Source: Pyrenochaeta sp. MPI-SDFR-AT-0127
Taxonomy: Eukaryota; Ascomycota; Dothideomycetes; Pleosporales; Cucurbitariaceae
Assembly (NCBI GenBank): GCA_020747015.1
Contig: JAGTJM010000014.1
Location: 248,001-312,000 of the forward strand
Direction of reading: 5' to 3'
DNA: 64,000 nt
Shown: positions 47,701 through 57,514 of the stretch, piece by piece
How positions within the stretch are numbered: position 1 is the stretch's first letter
Layout: each line of letters opens with the position of its first letter
The notes under the pieces: model-generated
What the model saw: only the letters and a program-made list of their open reading frames with translations
Database searches by the model: none
What the model was told of the DNA's origin: nothing
Made by a program: the position numbers and the translations under genes

Positions 47701-48583
47701 AGTCAAATCTGCCTGTAGCAGGACGAGAGCCAACACCAGATATTGATATTGAAAGCCTCAATCGATGCCTGGCCCAATTGCCCATAGCCGAAATACGTCG
47801 CCGACGACAACGCATGAACACGTTCTACGAGGAGGTACTCGTGTCAAGCGACCCTGACAGAGGCATCCAATTCACATCTCTTTTAATGATTTTGGCTCAT
47901 CACAAAGTTATTAACGACAACAAGAGCTTAAGGTACGCGCTCTGCTGGCTCACAGGCCACGCCAACATTGCTAACATTCCCACAGACTCGAGGAGTTCTT
48001 GCGACGCCGCGCACGTCTGCAGCGTGTTGAAGAAGCCGTCCGCCGCAACGTTGTTGTCGGCTTCTTCGACACTCTCTACTGGGCCCGTCGATTCCGCCGA
48101 GCCATGGACCAGAAGAAGCAAGGCCGCATGGCCACGATTCCACAATTCACCGTTCCCGAGATTTTCATCGACGACGAAGATATCACAAATGCCCAGCGCA
48201 ATCAACACTCCCCGCACGGCAGCCCCCTCTTCTCACCTCAGGATCTGCACGTCCCAGACAGGCGAGGTTCCGAACCACCTCACCTCGACACATCACCACA
48301 AAGCCGGTCAAGGGCGAACTCTATACAGCAAACACCCCAAGGCTCGCCTACGCGAGCAAGCCCGCAAATATCGCCCTTTTCGCCACCCGCTGGAGAGGGC
48401 GATTGGCAATTTGCATCGGCACTCAGCAGACCGCCCAGTCCACTGGAGCCAGACGCTGACCCGGCAAACAGCCGCAGTCGGGCGAATAGTGCGGTCAGTG
48501 CGGCGGATGTTTTGGAGGTGCTTGACAATTCTGCATGGGGCGAGAGTATACGCAGGAGTTTCACACAGAGGAGGCGCAGTTGA
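41765..48583 (+). CDS. CCH1: Cch1 voltage-gated calcium channel alpha subunit
   Basis: Nine exons (41765-43477, 43527-44522, 44569-44869, 44920-45046, 45097-46033, 46080-46749, 46797-47563, 47610-47932, 47986-48583) join in frame to 2143 residues, usual for Cch1. A disordered N-terminal region of about 340 residues is followed by four six-helix repeats. Pore loops are SSNTWSD (Asn703), SSENWTS (Glu969), SQEGWTD (Glu1441) and MGEGWNE (Glu1730), so the filter reads N/E/E/E rather than E/E/E/E. S4-type segments include LSCLRIIRLLNL and FKALRALRLLNI. After repeat IV an EF-hand-like loop (FDPNGTGYISRDVF) and a Ser/Pro-rich tail follow. Cch1 works with Mid1 in high-affinity calcium entry at the plasma membrane, for stress, polarity and fusion responses. 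Mid1 is not in the window. Confidence 0.96.
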
Positions 48584-50841
48584 TCAGTTGAACATCTTTT
48601 TCTATTCACAGGAGGGTTGCACAAGCGGTGTGCTCGTCTAGGTGTCAGGTGTCTGGGAATGGCATGGCAAGTGATGTGAAGATTGACAAAAAAAGGCTTG
48701 GTGTACATTTATGAAGGGTTTTGAAGTTTGATGCGAGGGTTCTGGGAATAGGTCGGTTTCCGGGGTGCAGGGGTATGGTGTCGATACGGGTGGAGTTGCA
48801 TGAATGTCTGAAATGACCGAGATGGGCATTGGACCGGCATCAACCCAACACGGACCGGCGATACCGGCTTTGATGGATTGGTTAGACGATAGATCAGACC
48901 CGGTCAGGAGTTTGCTTGTACAGGTGTACATGGGCATGCGGACGTAATGATGGTAAATGGGGGTGGTGTGGGTGGCAGGCTCTGGACAACTGGAGTTGGG
49001 CATTTTTTTTGCATAGCGACGGCGTTGAGCGATTAATTGGAATCCGTCTACAATTACATTGCACTGGTGTTCAACCATATGCACTTATGCATGGTTTCCA
49101 TTTCGGTCTCTCCGGAGGGCTCTCGGCCGTTCTCCAAGTGCAAACGTTGGGCGATTGTTTCCTGCCACCCTCGACAAGCTGTCAAACGCCTGATGACCGT
49201 CTTGGTTCGCCATTAGCCCGTTCCCAAGGCTGGCGTAGCATTCGTTCGTCATGGGGACATGTTCTCCACTCGTCAACAGTATGCAATTATGCGTTGTCGC
49301 GCCGGAGGTCTCGCCGGATGGCCTGAAGGCCGTAGTCAAGGTCAAGCCATGATTTGTTTCCACATGCACAACCAGCGACCGAACAAAAGGCAGAAAACAA
49401 TGTCTGGCTCACCAGTCCAGTGACCATGCATCAGCCGCACCCAACGTTGACACAATATCTCCGTAGCCAGACCTTAGGTATCGATGGCAGAATGCAGCTC
49501 TGAAACACTGGTCTGCCTTCAGACACATGCTCGGCAAACCCGCTAGTCCCGTTGCGCTCGCGTGTCGCAGGACCGGGCATCACAATCGCAGCAGCAGCAG
49601 CGTCTTGAGACAGGTCGCTTGCATATGGAGACGCTGCGGGTCGCAGATGCTGGGCCATCGCTGCTTTATCCGGGCTGGTGATGCATTTTGGCAAGGGAGG
49701 CATCAGGTGGCAGCACGATTCTCCCGCGTCTGAGGGGCTGGCTGGCTGCGCCTGGACGCGGATATCCTCCGAGTGCGGCATTCTGGAATGGCTGGATTGG
49801 GCTGCTTGGTGCTGCAGGTGTCAAGCACGTCCGCTGTTGTCGTGTGTGATGGGCATCCTGCAGAGCGAAGGGGTGTGGACGAGGTGGAGCCCCTACGCAG
49901 CAATGGATATGGGCATCCAAGTACACAACCTGGAGAGTAAAGGAGAGTAAAGGACTCTGTTCAATCCCCATCCTCTGCTGAACCCTGGCGATCGACCTGC
50001 AATCCCCCCCCCCCCCCCCCCGAACTGCACTATCCAGCAGATTGGCTATCGATAGCAGATAGATCAGGTTTGCCCGTCATTTCCACCAGCAAGCCAGCTT
50101 GCTTGATTCCGCGGCACAGGGCTCCCGCTCGCTTGTTTCCAGACGGCGATCAAACGGCCCTAGTCGCGACCTCCTCACCAGGCGTTCCTGGCCGTGACAG
50201 GGGTCTCCGAGCCGGAGTTCCCTTGTGCTGGGACGCCTGCTACACATTACGCACTGGCATACGACAGCCCACACGCAGTCCATAAAACATACGCCGCCCG
50301 TTCGTCTCGGTCTCATTGTAATTACACTTTTGTCCATCACCACCCCTCCCCTCCCTCCCCTTACCTTCGTTTTCCAGGGCTCGATTGATTCTTGCTTCTG
50401 CTTATCCTCCCCCCCACCACCATATTTAGCTTTCGATTGATCGATTGAGTTTGATCGACTTGTGCTCTCCTCTTCAACGTTGGAATATACTTGAAGCTCC
50501 GTGCATCTCCTCAACACGAAACCGACTTACGAAAGACGGACACGACTCTGTTGGGCTAAGCCTCGTCATCTACAGTGCTTCCACGTCATAGCATTACATT
50601 GATTGATTCGCAAGCCGATCTCAACGCCACACTCTTTCAACCCTCCATTTCTACTCGTGCGGACAGCTGGATCTATCTACACGGCTTCACCTTTACTCAC
50701 GAGGGGAAAAAACAATATCTACAGTTCAAATTGCTTGGAAAAAATAGCAATTTGCCGGTTTCACCACACAACAACTACTATCATAATCATACCAAACTCC
50801 AAATTCTTTTTACCAAACTTCAACCTTATCAACCGCCCATC
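48584..50841. other. Gene-poor spacer, 2.3 kb
   Basis: Downstream of CCH1 and upstream of a small orphan gene. No coding region is supported. A C18 run lies at 50004-50021 and a C/T-rich tract at about 50338-50420, which fits a promoter and long leader of the following gene. Confidence 0.45.
50004..50021. repeat. C18 homopolymer
   Basis: Eighteen consecutive C on the plus strand. The length is likely to vary between isolates and to be error-prone in sequencing. Confidence 0.95.
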
Positions 50842-51243
50842 ATGGTGTCTCCAAGCCGAACCAACCGCTTCCAGTCTTTCACCCCTCTGCGTAGCACCAC
50901 CGGCTCTCTCCGCCGCCTCAAGACGGCCTTCAGCCCAGTCCGCTCCCAGCGCTCGGCCTCGCCATCTTCCATGACCACCACATCCACCACATCGCCGCTG
51001 ACCAGGAACTCGTCACCCCACAGCTACCGCTCCTCGGGCACATACAGCGCCGGCTCCATCCGCCAGCTCCTGGCCGTGCGCCGGAAGCCCAGCGTCATCG
51101 AATTCCAAATGGAAGAGGAACGACACCTCTTTGAGCACGAGCTGGATGTCCTCGAGCCAAGACCTTCCTTGGGCTTTGGTGGCTGCGGCCCCACTGAAGT
51201 CCATGTCGTAGGCATCTTCGAGGTCCTCGACGGCAAGTGCTAA
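50842..51243 (+). CDS. Orphan Ser/Arg-rich protein of 133 residues
   Basis: Single-exon frame beginning MVSPSRTNRFQSFTPLRSTT. The first 75 residues are rich in Ser, Thr and Arg and look disordered with many phospho-type SP/TP sites. The next part (AGSIRQLLAVRRKPSVIEFQ) and an acidic helix (MEEERHLFEHELDVLEPRPS) look structured, and the end reads GFGGCGPTEVHVVGIFEVLD. It has a long AT-rich 5' leader and a T-rich 3' flank, as an expressed small gene would. The reading frame is open upstream of the ATG but without another ATG. I do not recognise a family. Probably a lineage-restricted regulatory or stress protein, which is inference only. Confidence 0.6.
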   Translation: MVSPSRTNRFQSFTPLRSTTGSLRRLKTAFSPVRSQRSASPSSMTTTSTTSPLTRNSSPHSYRSSGTYSAGSIRQLLAVRRKPSVIEFQMEEERHLFEHELDVLEPRPSLGFGGCGPTEVHVVGIFEVLDGKC

Positions 51244-51868
51244 GCCCCTGCCCCCCCCTTTTGAGACATTGAACGTTCGACATGTCGGCATGCTTAACGA
51301 CGACTTGTTTTTTTGCCTAGAGGCGTTTAAACTGGCTTTTTTTTTGGTTTCCATTTCCTTACAGGGTTGGGAAACTGGGGGTGGGGGCCAAAGGCGGAGT
51401 AAACCAGGATCTTCTTAATTGAAATGATGACCCCAATGGTGTTTTATTGTTTTTTTTTGGATATGGTTATCTCTTTCCTTGTACATTTCTTCTTCTTCTC
51501 TCTCTCTCTCTCTGTATGCGCTCGCTTCTTTTTTTGTCAAGAATCTAGTCGACGCTATGAGACTATGAGAGCTCTTCCGTGCCCCCCCTTTTTTGTGTGG
51601 ATCAAAGTTGGTTTGGGCTTCATATACCCCCCCGGAGGAATGGATGGAACACGGGACTGGACTGATGGGACGGAATGGATATTTTATCATGAACACGAAT
51701 ACACTCTCTCATTCTCAATGCCCTTCGCCTTTGCTCCATTGCAATCTGAACGTGACTGCTGTACCATTCGCAACGCCATTTCCCATGCTGGTATTATGAA
51801 ACCCTTTCGAATCGTTTGATGTACAAAAAGACAAGATTTTGAAAGTAGATACGGACAATAAACGCCCC
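51244..51868. other. Convergent 3' spacer with T and CT tracts
   Basis: Several poly-T runs and a TTC/TC microsatellite (51487-51513) occur between two convergent genes. No gene is supported. Confidence 0.5.
51487..51513. repeat. TTC/TC microsatellite
   Basis: Pyrimidine simple repeat, TTC units passing into TC units, on the plus strand. Confidence 0.85.
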
Positions 51869-54220
51869 TCAATGCACGCCGTTGATAGGCTCCTGTAGTC
51901 CTTCCAGCTCATCCTTCCTGTTCCTGTACAGCTCCTGGGCTTCCCTCTCCCTCCTGGTAACGAATTGAACTTCTTCACGCAAGCTCTCCAACCGACGCCC
52001 AATCGCAATCTCCTCGCCATACTGGGCAGTCCTCGCAACATCTAGCTGCCACTTTGCCGACTCAAGCGCACCAAATGCCTTTCCAATGTTACCACGGAGA
52101 AGAGTGGCACGATTGATGTAGCCTTTATGATGAACAGCCAGCCTCTTCTCAATCTTGTTCGCCTTTTCCGCAGACTCGATAATCGACTCCTGGGCGCTAT
52201 CAAAGGCTTCGACCATGAGTTGGTGCTCATCGATTTCGTCTTCCTCGTAACCTGCAATGCCGGGGAGGATCGCCGAGCCGTGCAGGCTGGTCCACGTAGC
52301 CCCAAAGTCTGAATGGAAAGCTTTCTTGTCCTTTTCGGTAGTCATGGCGAGTTCAAGTGCGAGCTCCATCTTGGCTGCTCGAAGTGCGTCGTCGGCGATC
52401 CTCTCGATAGGTTGCAAGACTCCAGTGACACGTCCGCCACCAAATTTCTGAACATCGTTTGCAATCAGGAGCGCCATCTCCGTCTCTACCTCTCGTTCCA
52501 CAGGATCTGATAGATCCAGTGCCCTCTTCAGTAAAGCGTCGATGTCGACTAAGGAAGGTCTGGGGAGGAATCGTTGAACAACCTGGGTCTGTCGGCGAAA
52601 TTCAGCGCTCTCTGCCGCTTGCCGCGCTTCCTCCTTCCTCCGGTCGATTTCAGCAGCGTCTTCCTCGCTAATCTCTACCTCCATCTGCTCTGCCTGCTCT
52701 TCTGGAAGCTCAAATTCCCAGCTTTCTTCCTTTGGCTTCGGTAGTGCCGCGAGCCTGCTCTTCAAGTCTTGCCGTTTCGCATTCTCCCGCAATTTGATGT
52801 CCCTTGGTGTCTGTCCAACAAGCTGCATCCCACTCTCAGCCTCATTCAACCGTAGCGTATCCCGAGGCGTTCGCATTGGTGTTGCTCCAGGCCCCTGACG
52901 TATAGGTGTAGCTCCAATTTCGCCATTGGCTTGTCTGAAAGGGGTAGCCATAGGGTTCGGTGTAACAATCTGGTGGCGTGAAGCGGGTGCAGACAACGAA
53001 GTAGGCGCTTCATCATCGACGAGGTCTGGGTTGTCCCCGCCCAGCAATGCGGATTGAGTCTCTGTCCGTAGTCGAGCATTTCGCACTTCGTTTGCGATAA
53101 AGTCCTCCTCTTTCGGTGCCATGGGTGTGCGAATGGGCGTGTTACCAACAATGTTGGAGTAGTTTCCTACCAGGCCCTGTGTAGCGATGTTGTCGCTTCC
53201 GCCTGCGGTGATTGCTCGCTCTCCGAGCATGCCCATCTTTACAATGTCCTCCAACTCCGCTTCTCCTACCTGCGGTGTCGGAAGTACCAGAGCGCGTCGC
53301 TTGCTGCTCTGTTCTGCTTCCCGAATCTTCTGCATTTGAGCTGCCTTTGCATATGATGCTGCTAGGCCCCCTGCCTTCTCGTCCTTTTTCTTCCGTTTGC
53401 TATCTCCTCCCTCTTCCTGCTGGTCCATTTTGCGCTTATTCGCAAGTTGTTGCTTCCGTGGGTCAAACGCCTCCCGTTGCTTCTCGTTACGGTCGATTTC
53501 ATCTGTTGTGTCGAAGAAGCCGGCAGGCACCTCCTTTTCGAGCGGAACGTCTGCGTTGTAGTCGATGTGATTGCCCTTCTTTGGCGCGATTTTGATGTTT
53601 ATACCAGCCGCCTTGAGCTCTCGTCGCTTCTGAAGCAGTGCAAGTCTCCGCGACTCCTCTAGCTGCCTCTCACGAGCCTTCCGCTTTGCCTTTTTTCCAC
53701 TGACGTTCGCCAAACGAGCACGCGCCTCGGAAAGCATCTCCTTGTCCTCCTCATCCATATCAATCGCATCAGGTCGAGCCGGACGGCTTTCTGCGTACGC
53801 GTCGACTTCGCCAGGCCGTAATCGGCGAACATCTTCAGCAGAAGGAGCAGCCGCCTCGCCACCCTCAGGGCCAGCGAGGCTCAGATCCCCGCTTTCTCGA
53901 GACTCTTGGTCGTCTAGTAGCTTTTGATATCGCTCCAAGCACTGGGTTGCTGTCCGTCCGACGATGGGTGCGATTGTGCGCCATTGCGTAGGTAGCAGCT
54001 TTGCCATCGTCAACAGCTTCTCGTCGTCCTCCCTCGACCACTCCGTTTTCTTGATCGATGGATCTAGCCACTCGCTCCATCGCGCCTTGCACTGCTTCGC
54101 CGTCTTCTTCGCGAGAAGGGAGGCGCATCGCGCCCATTGGTTCAGGCCATACTTCGAGATGGCGGCTTTGAGAACTTCATCTTCCACATTAGACCACTGT
54201 CCCACCTTGGTGACCACCAT
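51869..54220 (-). CDS. CEF1: Pre-mRNA splicing factor Cef1/Cdc5
   Basis: Single exon of 783 residues. Two N-terminal Myb/SANT repeats are near-invariant for this family: WSNVEDEVLKAAISKYGLNQ with KTAKQCKARWSEWLDP, then EWSREDDEKLLTMAKLLPTQ with GRTATQCLERYQKLL. A basic coiled-coil region (about 180-230, KAKRKARERQLEESRRLALL) holds likely nuclear signals, followed by KGNHIDYNADVPLEKEVPAG, another Cef1 hallmark. TP-rich motifs (TPQVGE, TPIRTPMAPKEED, TPIRQGPGATPMRTPRDTL) and a C-terminal helical domain complete the protein. Cdc5/Cef1 is a core subunit of the Prp19 complex (NTC) in the activated spliceosome. The absence of introns over 2.3 kb is notable here but not abnormal. Confidence 0.96.
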   Translation of the reverse strand: MVVTKVGQWSNVEDEVLKAAISKYGLNQWARCASLLAKKTAKQCKARWSEWLDPSIKKTEWSREDDEKLLTMAKLLPTQWRTIAPIVGRTATQCLERYQKLLDDQESRESGDLSLAGPEGGEAAAPSAEDVRRLRPGEVDAYAESRPARPDAIDMDEEDKEMLSEARARLANVSGKKAKRKARERQLEESRRLALLQKRRELKAAGINIKIAPKKGNHIDYNADVPLEKEVPAGFFDTTDEIDRNEKQREAFDPRKQQLANKRKMDQQEEGGDSKRKKKDEKAGGLAASYAKAAQMQKIREAEQSSKRRALVLPTPQVGEAELEDIVKMGMLGERAITAGGSDNIATQGLVGNYSNIVGNTPIRTPMAPKEEDFIANEVRNARLRTETQSALLGGDNPDLVDDEAPTSLSAPASRHQIVTPNPMATPFRQANGEIGATPIRQGPGATPMRTPRDTLRLNEAESGMQLVGQTPRDIKLRENAKRQDLKSRLAALPKPKEESWEFELPEEQAEQMEVEISEEDAAEIDRRKEEARQAAESAEFRRQTQVVQRFLPRPSLVDIDALLKRALDLSDPVEREVETEMALLIANDVQKFGGGRVTGVLQPIERIADDALRAAKMELALELAMTTEKDKKAFHSDFGATWTSLHGSAILPGIAGYEEDEIDEHQLMVEAFDSAQESIIESAEKANKIEKRLAVHHKGYINRATLLRGNIGKAFGALESAKWQLDVARTAQYGEEIAIGRRLESLREEVQFVTRREREAQELYRNRKDELEGLQEPINGVH

Positions 54221-54502
54221 CTTGATCGTAAGCCCAGGGAAGCTTTTGTCGGCGACGAAAGGAGAGGTACCGCACTACGCAGGATGTAGTGGGCGTGATG
54301 GATTGACGCGCGTGAGATGAATTGCTGGTGAATCGCGAAACCAAAGTTTCGAGGAGACTAATATCTTGGCAAAAGCCAGGATTCAGGATCACGTGCAGGA
54401 CCGCGACAGTCACCGTGACGTAGATTTGCTTTCTCTGCAACTCATCATGGCAAGCTGCAACTCGCTGTGTTACTTTGTTGATTGGCAATACTTGGTTTTA
54501 TT
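54221..54502. promoter_or_regulatory. Probable bidirectional promoter (CEF1 / small ORF gene)
   Basis: Only 282 bases separate two divergent ATGs. A CCAAT-type pentamer (ATTGG on the plus strand, 54481-54485) lies close to the plus-strand start. Shared control of a splicing factor and a small, possibly mitochondrial, protein is inferred from spacing alone. Confidence 0.4.
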
Positions 54503-54898
54503 ATGTTTCCTTTCCAGCAAATTGCTCGCCGTCTCCCTATCATTTCCATTGCAACCACAAGTCAACTCACAGCCTCAAGAAGACATTTATCACTTTCGAG
54601 CAAAAGTTCCTCAGACATTAAACCTGATACATCAAAACCAGTGAAAGACAAGGATTTGGTGTGTTATCATGATCGGCGCTCAGTGCAGATACAAACTTAC
54701 GGACTCCAGACTTCTTCAGCCAAAGCCTCAGAAGAGGTCAAGCCTATGAAGAAGACACAAGCTGAGCTTGATCAGGAGTTGCTCTTGAAATTGCAAGGCA
54801 TAGCTGGTGATGGAGGTGATGCAGGTGTAGAATACGAGGATGGGAAGCCAGTGGCAATGAAGAGGAGTGTCAAGAATAACATGTTTCGATACATTTAG
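54503..54898 (+). CDS. Conserved-looking small protein, possibly mitochondrial
   Basis: Single exon, 131 residues, starting MFPFQQIARRLPIISIATTS. The N-terminus is rich in Arg, Ser, Thr and hydrophobic residues without acidic residues for about 35 positions, as in a mitochondrial presequence. The middle is Lys/Ser-rich, and the end (AELDQELLLKLQGIAGDGGD, then EYEDGKPVAMKRSVKNNMFRYI-type tail) looks conserved, since helical and Gly/Asp-rich patches end in a precise aromatic C-terminus. I do not recognise a named family. A cryptic intron cannot be excluded in the middle, but none restores a better frame. Confidence 0.65.
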   Translation: MFPFQQIARRLPIISIATTSQLTASRRHLSLSSKSSSDIKPDTSKPVKDKDLVCYHDRRSVQIQTYGLQTSSAKASEEVKPMKKTQAELDQELLLKLQGIAGDGGDAGVEYEDGKPVAMKRSVKNNMFRYI

Positions 54899-55261
54899 CT
54901 GTGTCATAGTTTGACGATTAACACACAATCTTGAAGCGGAGTAGAATAATGAACAAGGTAAGGACCCATATATCGACCGCGTTTTGTACTTATCTTGAAT
55001 CCTATAGATACCCGCCTTATGACTTGGATCCTCTTTCTGAGCCATTTGTGCTCAGGATGGAAGCGACCCTCGGCGAAACCTCGACGTTGTATAAATCATG
55101 CTGGTCGGAGCACCCGTAGTCTTTGAGAAGAGTTGAGGGGCAGTCCCTTGTCTCGAGGCAGTGAGTGCATGCGCATGGACGTCTCGTCTGTTCAAACAGA
55201 AATTATCATTACAATGAACTGCAGGGTATCTCAAGTCGCACTATCTTTCTTCCTTCTGTAA
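54899..55261. other. Convergent 3' spacer
   Basis: Both flanking genes end here. No coding region or repeat recognised. Confidence 0.4.
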
Positions 55262-56467
55262 TCAAAGTTCAATCGGTGTTCCACTGGCTATCCTCTGGTT
55301 TTCGTTTCTCGTGTTCCAATACCGAGTCCTCCACGCCAACTCCGCCGCGCCTCTCGCTGCCAAACTGCCCACATCGCCGTTATTAGCATTACCCTCCAAT
55401 AACATTCTCACATCAACTTCCAGTACACTCCACAGTGCCGCGTCAACGACCGCCTTAAACTCTGCGTCTCCCCCATGCTCGCCCATCAATACGATTCTAC
55501 TAGGTGGCCTCGACAGCACGTTGACCGTGTCGACTATTATCTCGTGGACGTTCGCCCAGAATTTTGCCCGAGGCACTTCGTGTACGGGCAGGTTCCACCA
55601 TCCAAGATTGGGATTGAAGCCATAGCCGTATATGCCGGTATCATCATGTACTTGTCGGATATTTTGGACCGTAGCGCTGAACGAGGAGTTGTCGAAGTTG
55701 AGATATAATACGTCTTTGTAGTGCATATCACCCGATTCTTTCGAGCACTCGCTCAGGTCCTGCCACGAATGACAAAGACCGTGGCCAAGACCAGCGTACG
55801 CAGTGTTCACGTCTTGATACACTACCCGGTCGTCTCCGATATGTGGCCGAGTAGAAACGAGCCCGGCGAGCTCCATAGCGTCCGCAAAATCTTGCCATTT
55901 GGCTTGGTCGAGTGGGAATACCGTAGGCGCGATGTCGGTTACCGATGTCCCTCCCAAAGCGTCTGCGATGGACATCTGAAGCGACTGGAGGAAGCTGGCG
56001 AGTGTGGCGGCGTCACGACTGGCTGGTAGGCCGAGGAGGCCTCGAACAGAGCGTGAGGCTTTGCGCCAATTACATTTCCAGCGTCCTGACTCGAATCTGC
56101 CGGTGTTTTCTATTCTTTGACTATACATGTCTGTTAGTCAAATGCTATGCAAAGAGATGAGAATGACTGCTCACCAGTCCTCTTCCCAGCCTCTTCTTGT
56201 GTTCATCCATCGCGTCATTAATTCAATGTATTCCGCGTCTCCTTTTACTTTGACCAGTTCCTTTGTTGTCCCATTGTGATACCGCGCCGCCGCGACCGCA
56301 TACGAAGTCGTGAAATGAACTCCAATTGCAGGCGCAATGTCGTTTGCTGGTTCTTCTCCAAGCTCCGGGTTTGACACGGCCACTTCTCCAGTGACTATCG
56401 GGGCTTGTTGCAGTTGCACCACACGTGCGCTAGCCAAAGGCACGATAACGAAGGGTAGAAGTCTCAT
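55262..56467 (-). CDS. Secreted protein with a possible degenerate Hsp70/actin-type ATPase fold
   Basis: Two exons (56467-56175, 56120-55262; 54-nt intron) give 383 residues. A signal peptide is seen (MRLLPFVIVPLASARVVQ). Several segments fall in the order of Hsp70/actin-fold motifs: IGVHFTTSYAVAAARYHNGT (phosphate-1 position, IGxDxGTT in Hsp70), DVNTAYAGLGHGLC (connect-1 position, EPxAAALAYG), VLYLNFDNSSFSATV (phosphate-2 position, DxGGGTxD) and RIVLMGEHGGDAEF (adenosine position, VGGxxxxP). The Gly/Asp residues that bind ATP are mostly replaced, and the substrate-binding domain is absent. I read it as a secretory-pathway protein derived from this fold that has probably lost ATPase activity. 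This is inference; otherwise it is a hypothetical protein. Confidence 0.7.
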
Positions 56468-57514
56468 GGTGACAAATTATCTTCTCCAACTTGCTCTACA
56501 AAACGAACGAAGGCGCAACGAAAGGATGAAAGAGTGACAGGAGCGCGTCTCCGCAGCCTGCTGGCTGCGGCTGTAGCCCCTCGTCCATCTTATACGATAG
56601 GATTTGGGCGAGTGGCTCAGACTTGCAGCACCAACATGGTTCCTGGCCCGCGGGAATATTGATCTAGCCCCTTGCGGACGCCACCCGTGCAGCGACCCAA
56701 CGGCTAAAGCTTACCATTTTCTGGGGTTCCAAATCGATGCAAGATAAAGTGCGCTTCCCCAGATTATTCCGTGTCGATCTCGTCAGATTACGTAGACCCT
56801 AGAAGTATATCATTCGAGGTGAGTTTCCTCTATTCCCAGCTGCTGAAGGTCGCGAGGGTGGTCCGACGCAAGGGGAACCGCAGACGAAGCTTTTGGCTAC
56901 GGCATAGCTTCCGTGCTTGCCGGCCTGTGCGAGGCTATTTTCAGCGACGCCTAGATTCATCCAGCTGACCAGATTTCCAGGATCCTCCTTTAGAACGAAA
57001 CATTATGCATTCCGCCTTTCTCTTGTTGCCCACCCGACTTGTGTAAATTAAATGACATGCCGTTGCTTGACAGTCGAATAACAATTTAGTATACTTCCTT
57101 AAAATCCTCCGCATTTTGCCAAGTGCGGCACAACGATCCGATTGAGTTGAACAGGAAATTGAGTTTTTGGATGAATTAATGTGGCATCCATTACCCCTTA
57201 GCTGTTATCGCCTTCGAATGATCTATCCTATCAACCAGTGTTTTACCTGGTCGAGCAGACAGCCCTCCCACTAGCTCCAAAGATTGCCTCAAACGCAACC
57301 TTCATGGCCTCCCTTGGAATCGTTACGTTCCAAATTGGAATATCCGCCAAGTCTATCCGATGATAGCTCCTATGCTATGAAAATACTGTTCCAAGTTGAG
57401 AGATATTGATAAACAAGTAACCATAGACACCGCGCTTCTATTCACCCACGCTGCGCAATCAATAATACAGCCCCAGAACCGTTCCAAGCTTCGACCCAAA
57501 ATCGTCCCATATCA
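56468..57514. other. Intergenic spacer
   Basis: Promoter side of the preceding gene and 3' flank of the monooxygenase relic. Short frames only; no gene supported. Confidence 0.4.
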
